Below are positions 44,522 through 54,681 of a stretch of DNA of 64,000 nucleotides, piece by piece. Position 1 is the first letter of the stretch. Each line of letters starts with the position of its first letter. A model generated the notes under the pieces. It did no database searches. It was not told the DNA's origin and saw only the letters and a list, made by a program, of their open reading frames with translations. The position numbers and the translations under genes are program-made. The DNA lies in NCBI GenBank assembly GCA_902576785.1, contig CACGWC010000006.1, positions 19,002 to 83,001 of the forward strand, given 5' to 3'. This DNA comes from an uncultured Pelagibacteraceae bacterium. Its GTDB lineage: Bacteria > Pseudomonadota > Alphaproteobacteria > Pelagibacterales > Pelagibacteraceae.

Positions 44522-45694
44522 ATGATTCAGATAATTACAAAACCATTTAGGTGGTTTTTCAAGCTTGAGGCCGCAAGTGGTCTTGTTTTACTTTTTGCAG
44601 CGATAATAGCTTTAATTGTAAGTAACTCTAATTTGTCTGAATTATATTTTTCTACATTAAATAAATATTTATTTTTAGGAATAAATAATTTTGGTTTAAA
44701 ATTGTCAGTTTTACATTGGATAAATGATGCTTTAATGGCAATATTTTTTTTCTTTGTTACGTTGGAAATAAAAAGAGAATTCTTACAAGGAGAGCTGTCA
44801 AATATAAAACAAGCACTTCTTCCGATTATTGCTGCAGTTGGAGGAATGTTAGTGCCTGCATTATTTTATGTTTTTATTAATTTTGGAGATAGTGAAACAA
44901 TAAATGGTTGGGCTATTCCATCTGCAACTGATATTGCATTTTCTTTAGGTGTACTTTCTCTATTAGGAAAAAGAGTTCCATTATCTTTAAAAGTTTTTTT
45001 AACCGCATTAGCTATAATAGATGACCTTGGAGCAATAGTAATTATTGCGTTATTCTACTCTGGAGATCTTAGCATAAAATATTTAAGCTTAATGCTATTA
45101 GCCTTTATTGCTCTTCTAGTAATAAATAAGTTCAATATAAAGAAATTTTTACCTTATTTAATTGTAGGAATTTTTCTTTGGGACTTTACTCACAATTCTG
45201 GAATTCATGCAACAATTGCTGGAGTTTTGCTAGCAATGACTATACCTCATAGAAAGAAAGATAAAGATTTCTCACTTCTTATAAAAATTGAACATGCAAT
45301 AAGTCCTTACGTTGCTTTTGGTATTATGCCATTATTTGCTTTTGCAAATGCTGGAGTTTCATTAGAAGGTTTATCTTTTGCATCTTTACTTGATAAAGTT
45401 CCATTAGGAATATTGTTAGGATTGTTTGTTGGTAAACAATTAGGAGTATTTGTATTTTCTTATGTTTCAATAAAAATGAAAATAGCCCAGATGCCTAATA
45501 ATTCTAACTGGTTTAACTTTTATGGCGTTGGTGTTTTAACGGGTATTGGTTTTACAATGAGCTTATTTGTTGGGAATTTAGCTTTTGTTGAAAATATGCA
45601 ATACATGGATGGAGTTAAAATAGGAGTTTTAACTGGGTCATTATTATCCACTTTATTTGGATACTTCTTAATACTACTTACACCAAATAAGTAA
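44522..45694 (+). CDS. nhaA: Na+/H+ antiporter NhaA
   Basis: 390 residues with about 12 membrane helices. IPSATDIAFSLGVLSLLGKRVP and LTALAIIDDLGAIVIIALFY hold the assembly motif and the ion-binding Asp pair; WINDALMAIFFFFVTLEIKREFL is the N-terminal signature and HNSGIHATIAGVLLAM the mid-protein one. It exports sodium in exchange for protons, expected in a marine cell. Confidence 0.96.
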   Translation: MIQIITKPFRWFFKLEAASGLVLLFAAIIALIVSNSNLSELYFSTLNKYLFLGINNFGLKLSVLHWINDALMAIFFFFVTLEIKREFLQGELSNIKQALLPIIAAVGGMLVPALFYVFINFGDSETINGWAIPSATDIAFSLGVLSLLGKRVPLSLKVFLTALAIIDDLGAIVIIALFYSGDLSIKYLSLMLLAFIALLVINKFNIKKFLPYLIVGIFLWDFTHNSGIHATIAGVLLAMTIPHRKKDKDFSLLIKIEHAISPYVAFGIMPLFAFANAGVSLEGLSFASLLDKVPLGILLGLFVGKQLGVFVFSYVSIKMKIAQMPNNSNWFNFYGVGVLTGIGFTMSLFVGNLAFVENMQYMDGVKIGVLTGSLLSTLFGYFLILLTPNK

Positions 45695-45701
45695 GTAGTT
45701 T

Positions 45702-46247
45702 ATGAAAAGATTAATAATAATAAGTTTAACAATAATAATGTTTTTTTTTAAAAATTCAGCAATGAGCAATAATCAGGAAAGTTTTTATGATTTAGAAATA
45801 GAGAGTATTAACGGAGAAATCATTAAATTAAAAGATTATCGAGATAAAGTTATACTTATAGTAAACACTGCCAGCTATTGTGGTTTCACAAAACAATACG
45901 AAGATTTGCAAGATTTATGGGATAAATACAAATCTAAGGGTCTTATTGTCCTTGGAGTGCCCTCAGATTCTTTTAATCAAGAAAAAAAAACCAATAGTGA
46001 AGTAAAAGAATTTTGTGAAGTTAATTTTGAAATAAATTTTCCATTAACAACTATTACAGAGGTAAAAGGTAGCGATGCTCATGAGATTTTTAAGTGGGCA
46101 GAAAATAATTTTGGCAAATCTGCAATTCCTAAATGGAATTTTCATAAAATATTAATCAATAAACAGGGAAATGTAGAAGAAACATATGCTTCTTTTACAA
46201 AACCTACATCAAATAAAATTATAAGTAAAATTGAAGAAATTCTATAG
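45702..46247 (+). CDS. Glutathione peroxidase-family thiol peroxidase
   Basis: 181 residues with an N-terminal hydrophobic signal (about 4-21, ending NSAMS), so it is probably exported. The peroxidatic Cys lies in IVNTASYCGFTKQYEDL. The tryptophan and asparagine of the active site are in IPKWNFHKILIN. The usual FPCNQF segment reads GVPSDSFNQE. As Cys rather than Sec enzymes, such proteins usually use thioredoxin. The last 6 bases overlap the convergent hydrolase gene. Confidence 0.92.
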   Translation: MKRLIIISLTIIMFFFKNSAMSNNQESFYDLEIESINGEIIKLKDYRDKVILIVNTASYCGFTKQYEDLQDLWDKYKSKGLIVLGVPSDSFNQEKKTNSEVKEFCEVNFEINFPLTTITEVKGSDAHEIFKWAENNFGKSAIPKWNFHKILINKQGNVEETYASFTKPTSNKIISKIEEIL

Positions 46248-47018
46248 TTCTATAGTTAAACCATCATGTGCTGGTATAACATTTTTTGGTATAACTTTCT
46301 TTAACTGGTTATAATCTAAGACTGGTGATAGATTTGAAAGAATAGCATTTTTTGGTTTGAATTTTTTAATAAAATACAAAGATTTTTCTAAGTTAAAGTG
46401 TGATGGATGGAAATTGTACCAAAGACAATCAATTATTAAATACTTTAGATTTTTAAAATAAAAAAAATCTTTTTTGTAAATATCACTTACATCAGTAATG
46501 TATGCAAGTTTTTTGTCGATTATAAAACAATTAGATTTTACTGAACCATGCTGAACAACAATTGATTTAAATTTTAGATTTTTATTTTTATGTTTAATAA
46601 AAGAATTTTTTTTTAATTTATTTAATTTTAAGGTTGCAGGGTATTCTTTAGAGAAACTTTTAAAACAATATGAAAAACTTTGTTTTAAAAGTCTTGAAGT
46701 TTCGTTATCAGCATAAACATTAATTTGTTTTCTACTATTAATAAAAAAAGATCTTAAATCATTGATGCCATGAGTTTGATCAGCATGCATATGTGAGTAA
46801 AATACTTTATCAATTTTCTTAATTTTATGACGCAATAACTGTTGTCTTAAGTCAGGAGATGTATCAATTAAAATATTTTCATCAGTTGTTTTAATCAGTG
46901 CAGAACATCTTGTTCTATAATTTTTCTTATTTTTGGGATCACAATTTCCAAAAAATCCATCGGGTCTTGGCACACCCATTGAGCTTCCACAGCCTAATAT
47001 TATAAATTTTATACTCAT
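46242..47018 (-). CDS. Metallo-beta-lactamase-fold hydrolase (PhnP-like)
   Basis: 258 residues. The metal motif is FYSHMHADQTHGINDLR, a variant of HxHxDH with Gln, seen in the alphaproteobacterial family usually placed after tatD. ILGCGSSMGVPRPDG opens the protein, and LIIDCLWYNFHPSHFNLE and PAHDGLTIEL supply later ligands. It likely cleaves a phosphodiester; the substrate is not known. It overlaps tatD by one base. Confidence 0.88.
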   Translation of the reverse strand: MSIKFIILGCGSSMGVPRPDGFFGNCDPKNKKNYRTRCSALIKTTDENILIDTSPDLRQQLLRHKIKKIDKVFYSHMHADQTHGINDLRSFFINSRKQINVYADNETSRLLKQSFSYCFKSFSKEYPATLKLNKLKKNSFIKHKNKNLKFKSIVVQHGSVKSNCFIIDKKLAYITDVSDIYKKDFFYFKNLKYLIIDCLWYNFHPSHFNLEKSLYFIKKFKPKNAILSNLSPVLDYNQLKKVIPKNVIPAHDGLTIEL

Positions 47019-47779
47019 TATTGAAAAAATAATCTTTCAAAATTATTATTTGTAATATCTTCTAATTCATCAAAAGTTATTGATTTTAATTCTGAAAGTT
47101 TTTCCAATGTATATTTGATAAAAGAAGGTTCATTTTTTTTACCTCTCATTGGTATAGGAGCTAAAAAAGGGCTATCTGTTTCAATTAAAATTTTGTCATT
47201 TTCAATCATTTTAAATGTTTCTTGTAGATCAGAACTATTTTTGAAAGTTATTATTCCACTAGCAGAAAAATACGCATTTAATGTCATCATTTTTTTTGCA
47301 AATTCTTTTGAACCAGTAAAACAGTGCATGAGTATTTTAATATCGCTATTTTTATATTTATTTAAAATATCAAAAGTTTCTCTTTCGGCACTTCTAGAAT
47401 GAACTATCAAAGGATATTTAAGCTCAATAGAGGCTTCTATATGTGTCTCAAAACTTTTAATTTGATCATCTTTATGACTATTTTCATAATAGAAATCTAA
47501 TCCTGTCTCTCCTACTCCAATTATCTTTTTAAATTTATTGGCATTTTCAACAATGAATTTTTTATCCATGTTATCATTGCTAGACTCATGAGGGTGAATT
47601 CCTATACTTCCATAAATTATTTCATCAAGATTTATAATCCCTTTAATATTTTCAAAGCTTTTTGAATTTGTTGAAATAGTTAAAATTTTTGATAATCCAT
47701 TTTCCTTGGAACGTTTAATAATATCATTGATATTCGAATAAAGAGGTTCGTGATCAAGATGACAATGTGAGTCTATCAT
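47018..47779 (-). CDS. tatD: TatD-family metal-dependent deoxyribonuclease
   Basis: 253 residues, TIM barrel amidohydrolase fold. The metal ligands are in MIDSHCHLDHE, IGVGETGLDFYYENS, VHSRSAERE, MHCFTGS and LIETDSPFLAP, all in the TatD order. It follows metG with a 4-base overlap, the standard alphaproteobacterial arrangement. Confidence 0.95.
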   Translation of the reverse strand: MIDSHCHLDHEPLYSNINDIIKRSKENGLSKILTISTNSKSFENIKGIINLDEIIYGSIGIHPHESSNDNMDKKFIVENANKFKKIIGVGETGLDFYYENSHKDDQIKSFETHIEASIELKYPLIVHSRSAERETFDILNKYKNSDIKILMHCFTGSKEFAKKMMTLNAYFSASGIITFKNSSDLQETFKMIENDKILIETDSPFLAPIPMRGKKNEPSFIKYTLEKLSELKSITFDELEDITNNNFERLFFQ

Positions 47780-49302
47780 TTTTCAATTTTTTTAAACAAA
47801 ATATCTAATTTATTTATTTTTAAATCTTTTTTTAAAATTTCATTATTATTAATTGATGTAAAATCAATAGAGTTTTCTGTTTCATTAAAAACATTAAGGA
47901 CTTTTACTGATGTTTCTGGCATTACTGGATAAAGCAAGATAGAGATTTTTCTAATTAATTCTAATGCAGTATAAACAATCGTATTCAACCTTAATATATC
48001 ATCTTTCTTCTTCCACGGTTCCTGATCATTAAAATATTTATTTGCCGCAAACAATCTATCTACAATAAAATTCATATACTGGTTTATGTCTTGATTATCT
48101 ATAAATGATCTTATTTTATCTAGATTATTTATCGGTTTTAAAATTTCTAAATCTTCATCTGTAAATTTATGATCAGGTATTAAAGAAGAACAATTTTTTT
48201 CTGCAAAAGAAAGTACTCTTTGACAGAGATTTCCAAAATTATTTGCCAAATCGCTATTAATACAATTTTCTAATTTTTCCTCTGAAATATTGCCATCATT
48301 ACCAAAAGAAACTTCTTTAAGTAAATAATATCTTAATGGATCCAGACCATAAGCATTTATGATTTCTAACGGATCTAAAATATTTCCTTTTGATTTTGAC
48401 ATTTTTTCATCACCGGAAAGAATCCATCCATGTCCATAAATCCTTTTGGGAGGCTCTATTTTCGCAGCTAACAGGAATGCTGGCCAATAAATAGCATGAA
48501 ATCTTAATATGTCTTTACCAATAATATGTATATCTGCTGGCCAAAAATTTTTATATAATTCATTATTTTCATCAGGATATTTTAAAGAACTTAAGTAATT
48601 AGTTAATGCATCTAACCATACATAAACTACATGATTTTCATCACTTGGTACTTTTACACCCCAAGAAAAAGTCTTTCTGCTGACAGATAAGTCTTTTAAA
48701 CCACTTTTGACAAAGCTGATTACCTCATTTCGTCTACTTTCAGGTAAAATAAAACTTTTATTTTTTTCATAAAATTCTAATAATGGTTTTTCCCATTCTG
48801 AAAGTTTAAAAAAAAAAGATTCTTCTTCGACCCACTCAACTGCTGAACCAGATGACTTTGCAATTTTTATACTGTCTTTTTCTTCAACTTCATCTTCATT
48901 GTAAAAAGCCTCATCTGATACAGAATACCAACCTGAATATTTAGACAAAAAAATTTGATTATTTTTCTCAAGTATTTTCCATAAATTTTGCACTGACACT
49001 TTATGTCTATTTTCTGTAGTTCTAATAAAATCAGTATTTGATAAATTTAATGTTTTAGTTAAATCCTCGAATGTTTTACTTATTTCATCACAAAAAGATT
49101 TTGGATCCTTATTTAACTTTTCAGCAGATCTTTGTATTTTTAAACCATGCTCATCTGTGCCTGTTAAAAAATAGACATTAAAACCATCAATTTTTTTGAA
49201 ACGTGCAAAAAAATCGGCAATTATACTTGAGTATGCATGTCCCATATGAGGTTTTGCAGAAGGATAGTAAATTGGTGTTGTTATATAGTAATTTTTATTC
49301 AT
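47776..49302 (-). CDS. metG: Methionyl-tRNA synthetase
   Basis: Class I synthetase, 508 residues. The HIGH-type motif is YYPSAKPHMGHAYSSI and the KMSKS motif is SGDEKMSKSKGNILDP. VWLDALTNYL and FLTGTDEHGLKI are conserved. It has the short form without the C-terminal tRNA-binding domain, and the zinc-knuckle insertion is reduced: the SDEAFYNEDEV loop has no cysteine cluster. It overlaps holB by 8 bases. Confidence 0.96.
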   Translation of the reverse strand: MNKNYYITTPIYYPSAKPHMGHAYSSIIADFFARFKKIDGFNVYFLTGTDEHGLKIQRSAEKLNKDPKSFCDEISKTFEDLTKTLNLSNTDFIRTTENRHKVSVQNLWKILEKNNQIFLSKYSGWYSVSDEAFYNEDEVEEKDSIKIAKSSGSAVEWVEEESFFFKLSEWEKPLLEFYEKNKSFILPESRRNEVISFVKSGLKDLSVSRKTFSWGVKVPSDENHVVYVWLDALTNYLSSLKYPDENNELYKNFWPADIHIIGKDILRFHAIYWPAFLLAAKIEPPKRIYGHGWILSGDEKMSKSKGNILDPLEIINAYGLDPLRYYLLKEVSFGNDGNISEEKLENCINSDLANNFGNLCQRVLSFAEKNCSSLIPDHKFTDEDLEILKPINNLDKIRSFIDNQDINQYMNFIVDRLFAANKYFNDQEPWKKKDDILRLNTIVYTALELIRKISILLYPVMPETSVKVLNVFNETENSIDFTSINNNEILKKDLKINKLDILFKKIEK

Positions 49303-50164
49303 TTAGTAATTTATCCTTAAATTCTAAAAAAAAAGTTTCATAATCAAGATTAAATTTTTTTACATTAAATAGTTTTGAATAATAATATTCTTTAACTTTA
49401 TATGACAGTTTTTTTGTTGTGTTTATATGTTTATAAAAAAATAATTCAATAATCATATTTAAATTATCTCTTATAAACTCTTGTTTAATATAGTGCTTAT
49501 TGTTAATTAAATTAACTAACAAATCATCAACTGTAGTTTCGGATACTGATAATTCATATTCATTCATATAATTTATTAATGATATTAAAAAATAAGGTGT
49601 TGTATAATAATTTATCAAATTTGAATTTATTTGATCATATATATTTTCATTAAAGTAATTATTGACAATTAATCTTGTATTTTCATTAGATAAGCTTAAT
49701 TTAAATTCTATACATCTGGATTTTATTGTATCCATCAAAAAATTTTCTGAATTAAAAATTAAAATAAAAAAAACATTTTCATTTGGTTCTTCTAAATTTT
49801 TCAATAAAGCATTTGATGAATTAATATTTAAAAATTCGACATCATCAATGATTATAAATCTTGACTTATTATTAAAGGAAGATTGATTTGTAAACTTTAT
49901 GATTTCTCTAATTTGATCAATTTCTATTTTTTTTTTATCATTATTTTTTTTAATATTTAAAATATTAGGATGGGATTTGTTTTTTATCAGTTCGTAATCG
50001 TTATTAGAGTTAAAAATTTTATATAAAAATTTTTCAGCAAGTAATGATTTTCCAATACCCTTTTTACCAGATAGTAAAATTTTATTTGGAAGTTTATTAT
50101 TTTTGTAAAGTGTTACAAATTTATCTAAATATGTTTCATGTCCTATTAATCTATGTTCAGACAT
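49295..50164 (-). CDS. holB: DNA polymerase III delta' subunit
   Basis: Clamp-loader subunit, 289 residues. A Walker A loop, LLSGKKGIGKSLLAEKFL, and RFIIIDDVEFLNINSSNALLKNLEEP (Walker B region) are clear, with KSRCIEFKL as the SRC-type motif. The C-terminal half is diverged and asparagine/tyrosine-rich, and the zinc module is absent. Position between metG and tmk supports delta' over a generic AAA+ protein. Confidence 0.88.
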   Translation of the reverse strand: MSEHRLIGHETYLDKFVTLYKNNKLPNKILLSGKKGIGKSLLAEKFLYKIFNSNNDYELIKNKSHPNILNIKKNNDKKKIEIDQIREIIKFTNQSSFNNKSRFIIIDDVEFLNINSSNALLKNLEEPNENVFFILIFNSENFLMDTIKSRCIEFKLSLSNENTRLIVNNYFNENIYDQINSNLINYYTTPYFLISLINYMNEYELSVSETTVDDLLVNLINNKHYIKQEFIRDNLNMIIELFFYKHINTTKKLSYKVKEYYYSKLFNVKKFNLDYETFFLEFKDKLLNE

Positions 50165-50779
50165 TTATATTATTTTCTCAAGTTTATTTATTATGATTTT
50201 TTTTACTTCGTTAATAGTGTTGGTATTTGAATTAATTTTAATATATTTGCTTTTATTTCTTGATATTTTTTCATATCCATTCTGAACTTTGTTATAAAAT
50301 TTAAGTTTAAATTTATCATATCTATTTAATTTAGATCTGTTTCTAAGTCTTATTTGTAAATTTTTTGAATTTACAGTGCTTAAAAAAACTATATTAGGAT
50401 TAAAATTTCCAATTATAAACTTATTAAGAATTTTGATTACTTTTAAATCTATTTTCATTCCATAATGTTGATACGCAATAGTAGAGTCTGTAAAACGATC
50501 AATTAGTATTATTTTTTTTTTGTAATTTTTTTTAATAATTTTCTCAAAATTTTCTGATCTTCCAGCATAAAATAGTAATAAATCAGTTTTATTATTTAAA
50601 TTTAGTCTCTTATTTAAAATCAATTTTCTTATTTTTTCTGAAAAAATTGATCCACCTGGTTCTCTTAATTTTATAAAACTTTTTCTTCGCTTTTTTAAAT
50701 AATTTGCAGCAATTTTAAAATTTGTAGTTTTTCCTGAGGCCTCAATGCCTTCAAATATAATAATTGGATATTTAGACAT
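50165..50779 (-). CDS. tmk: Thymidylate kinase
   Basis: Phosphorylates dTMP to dTDP. The P-loop is FEGIEASGKTTNFKIAANYL, the DR(Y/F) motif is LIDRFTDSTIAYQHYG, and KLREPGGSIFSEKIRKLIL holds the Arg-Glu substrate site. 204 residues, normal length. The end abuts the holB start and its start overlaps the carboxypeptidase gene by 8 bases. Confidence 0.94.
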   Translation of the reverse strand: MSKYPIIIFEGIEASGKTTNFKIAANYLKKRRKSFIKLREPGGSIFSEKIRKLILNKRLNLNNKTDLLLFYAGRSENFEKIIKKNYKKKIILIDRFTDSTIAYQHYGMKIDLKVIKILNKFIIGNFNPNIVFLSTVNSKNLQIRLRNRSKLNRYDKFKLKFYNKVQNGYEKISRNKSKYIKINSNTNTINEVKKIIINKLEKII

Positions 50780-51926
50780 CGCCCCATATCAAAAAATTGA
50801 TAGAAGTTATCAACCTTGATATTGCATTTTGCTGTTTGATATTTTCTGTAGAAAATAAGTCATGATTAGATATAACTTCATCTTTGTATAATACTTTTAT
50901 CTCTGCTAATTTTTCTCCCTTTTTTATAGGTGCTTGTATAGGACCATCATAAACTATCTTCACTTTCATATATTTTTTTTTAGCTTTTGGAATAGTCTTA
51001 TAAATTGTATCTTTAGTATTAACTTTTACTTTTTTCTTATTTCCCTGCCAAACATCAAGTTCATAAAGATATCCGTTGTCATTAGTTATTTTTATTGTAT
51101 CAAAATTTGTAATTCCCCATGTTAACAATTTTTGTGATTGTTTTGATCTTGAATTTTTAGTTTCAAAACCACTTGCAACAGCAATTAATCTTCTTTCTTT
51201 TCTTAATATAGAAGATGCAAGTGAATATTTTTCTGAACCAAGGTAGCCTGTTTTAATACCATCTACACCCATATTTTTATATAATAATGGATTTCTATTT
51301 CCTTGTGTAATTGGATCCCCACCAGTCCTACTCCAAGTAAATTCTTTAATTTTAAAATACTCATAATATTTAGGATGTTCCTTAATTAGATAATTAGACA
51401 TAATTAAAATATCTCGAACGGTTGAATAATTATTATCATCATTAATCCCTGATGAATTTGAAAAATTTGTATTTTCCATACCAATTTCCTGGGCTTTCTC
51501 AGTCATTAGTAAAGCAAACTCATCCTCAGTTCCTGCGATACCTTCAGCTAAAGCTACACAAGCATCATTACCTGAAGCAACAATTATACCCAATAATAAA
51601 TCTTCTACCGAAACTTCATCTCCAACCATTATAAACATTGATGAATAACCAGATGAGGAGAGTCTCCAAGCATTTTCGGAAACAATAAATTTTTCATCTA
51701 AAGTGATTTCACCACTTTTCAATAAATCAAAAGCAACGATTGAAGTCATTATTTTTGTCATAGAAGCAGGAAATATTTTCTCATCAGGATTTTTTTCATA
51801 TAAAATTTCACCAGATAAATAGTCTTGTAAAATTGCAGTTCTTGCATTTATGTTAAATTTTGCATAAGAAATATTAGTTATAATTAAAAAAGATAGGATA
51901 AAACTTAATAGTACTTTTATTTTCAT
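50772..51926 (-). CDS. D-alanyl-D-alanine carboxypeptidase (S11 family)
   Basis: Periplasmic penicillin-binding protein that trims the terminal D-Ala of peptidoglycan stems. A signal peptide covers 1-22 (ending SYAKF). The SxxK motif is Ser55-Met-Thr-Lys58 in IFPASMTKIMTS; the SxN motif is in VASGNDACVALAEG; KTG is in GVDGIKTGYLGSEKY. The C-terminal beta domain and a terminal amphipathic segment follow. 384 residues, like DacA/DacC. It sits in the usual rlpA-dac-tmk-holB order. Confidence 0.95.
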   Translation of the reverse strand: MKIKVLLSFILSFLIITNISYAKFNINARTAILQDYLSGEILYEKNPDEKIFPASMTKIMTSIVAFDLLKSGEITLDEKFIVSENAWRLSSSGYSSMFIMVGDEVSVEDLLLGIIVASGNDACVALAEGIAGTEDEFALLMTEKAQEIGMENTNFSNSSGINDDNNYSTVRDILIMSNYLIKEHPKYYEYFKIKEFTWSRTGGDPITQGNRNPLLYKNMGVDGIKTGYLGSEKYSLASSILRKERRLIAVASGFETKNSRSKQSQKLLTWGITNFDTIKITNDNGYLYELDVWQGNKKKVKVNTKDTIYKTIPKAKKKYMKVKIVYDGPIQAPIKKGEKLAEIKVLYKDEVISNHDLFSTENIKQQNAISRLITSINFLIWGDV

Positions 51927-52681
51927 AATTTTATTAATTCAATATTTTCAAAATTTATATTAGCAATCTCATTATATACATTTTTAATTGATCCTAAATT
52001 ATAAAAAGGACCCTTATAAACCCTATATAAATTTTTAGACATTTTTTTGATATTTATGTCTTTTAAATTGTATTCATCCTCAAGTCTTTTTTTCAATGTA
52101 ATTGCAGATTCTTCAAAAAATAAATCGGCAAATTTAATTATAAATTCAAATTTTGTATTTTTTACCTTTTTAACTTTTGTATTATTATCTTTTTCAATTG
52201 ATATATTTTGGATTGAAATACTGTCTACTGGAGCTTTATTAGCTACTTTTTTTTCCTCATCAAATGTTTTTGCTTTATTTGCAACAAAAGTATTATTAGA
52301 ATTTATTGTTTCTACACGTACGTAGGGTTGATCAGGGTCTAAATCAAGTTCAGCGGCTATTCTTTCGGAAATTACTGAATTATAAAATATTGGATATTTT
52401 GAATTTCTTCCTACCTTAGCAATCAAATACTTTTCATTTAACAAATTTGTTATTTTTATATCTGTATCTTTTTTAAGTTTATTATTAAAAATAATTAATG
52501 ATCTTTGATCTATTTTTTTTGAAACTATTCGTTTTTTAAAAATATCATTATTATATATGAGAGCAAATCCATCATTTGAATAATTTTTGAAATCTTTATT
52601 CGTGATTACTTTTTTATTTGTAGTTTCACATGAAGTTAAAATTATTGCTAAAAAAATTATTATCTTAAGTTTCATTTTCAA
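51923..52681 (-). CDS. RlpA-like lipoprotein with SPOR domain
   Basis: 252 residues with a lipoprotein signal, KIIIFLAIILTSCETT, Cys18. The middle part (about 35-125), including SLIIFNNKLKKDTDIKITNLLNEKYLIAKVG, resembles the double-psi beta-barrel region of RlpA family proteins. The C-terminal ~75 residues, FEFIIKFADLFFEESAITLKKRL to YRVYKGPFYN, match a SPOR peptidoglycan-binding domain. Its place between mltB and the carboxypeptidase is typical. The RlpA catalytic residues could not be confirmed by eye. Confidence 0.75.
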   Translation of the reverse strand: MKMKLKIIIFLAIILTSCETTNKKVITNKDFKNYSNDGFALIYNNDIFKKRIVSKKIDQRSLIIFNNKLKKDTDIKITNLLNEKYLIAKVGRNSKYPIFYNSVISERIAAELDLDPDQPYVRVETINSNNTFVANKAKTFDEEKKVANKAPVDSISIQNISIEKDNNTKVKKVKNTKFEFIIKFADLFFEESAITLKKRLEDEYNLKDINIKKMSKNLYRVYKGPFYNLGSIKNVYNEIANINFENIELIKL

Positions 52682-53660
52682 AACTATTTTTTAATGTACA
52701 TACCGCCAAACTAAATCTTAATGACCTGTTCCACTTTAAGATTAGCTTATAATTATTAAAAATAATATATGCTGGTTTAAGTTTATTTGCATTTTCAACT
52801 ATTTCAGCATCAGGGGTAACTATCGCTGCTGTCAAATTGTCATATTTGTCCAAAAAAGACGAATTTTTTATATAATTTTTTAAATATTTTACTTTTCTCT
52901 CATGTTTAATTTTTTTTGCCGATGTATTTAAATATTTATCAGGAATATTTTCATTTAGATTAATTCTATAAAAACACGGAGTATTATCATTCCATCCAAG
53001 ATTGCTTAAATAGTTAGCTGCAGATGCAAAAGAATCCTCAATATTTTTTAGATCTATTGATCCATCTTTATTATAGTCAATTGCATGATTTTTAATTGTG
53101 GAAGGCATAAATTGAAAATTACCAAATGCACCTGCCCAAGATCCAAATAATGTGCTCGGATCTATAATTTTTGCATCTACTAATTTTAAAAGGGTTATTA
53201 ATTCTTTAGTAAAAAATTCACTTCTTCTTTGATCGTAGCTTAATGTTGCAAGTGAAGAAACGATATCCATTTTACCTAAATAGTTTCCAAAGTTAGTTTC
53301 AATACCCATTAGTGCTAATAGTAAATTTTTATCTACTTTATATTCGGAAGATACTTTATTAATAATATTATTTTCTTTATTTAATATGATTTTTCCTAAT
53401 TTTACTTTTTTTAATGAGGCTCTTTTAGAAATATAAGTATTTGTGTCTTCATAAAATTCTGGTTGATATCTATCATATTTAATTACATCAGATAAAAATT
53501 TTGATCTGTCAATTAATTTATCGACTGTAGCCTTACTAACACCTTCTTTAATTGCTCTTTTTTTAAATATAACTTTCCAATCATTGAAATCATCAGCAAT
53601 AAGAGTTGCAGAATTTAATATAATTAATATTGATACGATAAATAATTTAATTTTTTTCAT
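52665..53660 (-). CDS. mltB: Membrane-bound or periplasmic lytic murein transglycosylase B
   Basis: 331 residues with a signal peptide (1-22, ending LIADD). The catalytic glutamate lies in LLALMGIETNFGNYLG, followed by SLATLSYDQRRSEFFTKEL, GSWAGAFGNFQFMPST and DGSIDLKNIEDSFASAANYL, the MltB order. No lipobox is seen, so it may be soluble in the periplasm. It overlaps both neighbours by 14-17 bases. Confidence 0.93.
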   Translation of the reverse strand: MKKIKLFIVSILIILNSATLIADDFNDWKVIFKKRAIKEGVSKATVDKLIDRSKFLSDVIKYDRYQPEFYEDTNTYISKRASLKKVKLGKIILNKENNIINKVSSEYKVDKNLLLALMGIETNFGNYLGKMDIVSSLATLSYDQRRSEFFTKELITLLKLVDAKIIDPSTLFGSWAGAFGNFQFMPSTIKNHAIDYNKDGSIDLKNIEDSFASAANYLSNLGWNDNTPCFYRINLNENIPDKYLNTSAKKIKHERKVKYLKNYIKNSSFLDKYDNLTAAIVTPDAEIVENANKLKPAYIIFNNYKLILKWNRSLRFSLAVCTLKNSFENET

Positions 53661-54543
53661 ACAAATCTTTTAGGTATATCGATACAGCAATCCATATCAA
53701 AATAAAGCTGATTAATTTATGTATATCTAAATCCTCATTATATAAGAAATAACCCAACAAGAATTGCAAAGTTGGGGTTATATAAAAAACCATACCCGTT
53801 GGACCTAAACCACATAATTCAACACCCCTAACATATAAATATAAAGGAATCACGGTCATAGGACCTGCCAGCATGAAAATTAACATTAATTTAACATTCG
53901 ATATATCAAAATCATTTAAATCATTTTGTACAATTAAATAAAATGCAAATATTACCGCTGGAAAAATAAACAAACTTTCGACTAATAAACCAATATCTGT
54001 GTCTACATCAATTTTTTTTCTTACTAAATTATAAAAGCTCCAACTTAAAGCTACAATTAATCCAACCCATGGTATTGATTGGAAACTGGATATAACTAAA
54101 TAAAAAATTGATATAGTTACGATTAAAAGTGAAATTTTAGTTTTGAAACTTAATTCCTCTTTTAAAAAAAAATAACCTAAAAAAACACTTATTATAGGCA
54201 TTATAAAATATCCAAAACTAGCATCTATAACTTGATCATTCCCTATTGCATAAATCCAAACAGCCCAGTTTGTAAAAATTAATAATCCAGATAAAAAAAG
54301 CATCATAATTTTTTTTTTATCTTTAAAAACTGAGCTAAATTTTTTCCACTTTGATAAAATGATCGTTGTTAAAATTAGCATAACAGTTGTCCATGCACTT
54401 CGATGTAGGACAACTTCAATATGACCAGCAAAAGCAATATATTTAAAATATATAACTCCAATAAAACCCCACCAGAAAGAACCAAATGCCGTTAAAATTA
54501 TACCTTTATTAAATTGATTTTTGCTTAACATTATATTGATCAA
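53647..54543 (-). CDS. RarD-type EamA transporter
   Basis: 298 residues, ten helices. KGIILTAFGSFWWGFIGVIYFKYI and EVVLHRSAWTTVMLILTTII match the RarD subgroup, as do FTNWAVWIYAIGNDQVIDASFGYFI and the C-terminal YITPTLQFLLGYFLYNED. No substrate is known for RarD proteins. The start may be the first codon or Met5, which follows closely. Confidence 0.87.
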   Translation of the reverse strand: MINIMLSKNQFNKGIILTAFGSFWWGFIGVIYFKYIAFAGHIEVVLHRSAWTTVMLILTTIILSKWKKFSSVFKDKKKIMMLFLSGLLIFTNWAVWIYAIGNDQVIDASFGYFIMPIISVFLGYFFLKEELSFKTKISLLIVTISIFYLVISSFQSIPWVGLIVALSWSFYNLVRKKIDVDTDIGLLVESLFIFPAVIFAFYLIVQNDLNDFDISNVKLMLIFMLAGPMTVIPLYLYVRGVELCGLGPTGMVFYITPTLQFLLGYFLYNEDLDIHKLISFILIWIAVSIYLKDLYEKN

Positions 54544-54591
54544 TTAAACTATTTTGTTTATGAAATATAGAATTTTAATTATTACAAATTA

Positions 54592-54681
54592 GGAGAGATG
54601 GCTGAGCGGTTGAAAGCACCGGTCTTGAAAACCGGCAAAGGGGCAACTCTTTCCTGGGTTCGAATCCCAGTCTCTCCGCCA
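54592..54681 (+). tRNA. tRNA-Ser(TGA)
   Basis: Acceptor GGAGAGA pairs with TCTCTCC, discriminator G, CCA encoded at 54679-54681. The anticodon loop CTTGAAA gives TGA. A long variable arm (AAAGGGGCAACTCTTTC region) fits tRNA-Ser. The CCA directly touches the stop codon of the convergent sdhE. Confidence 0.97.
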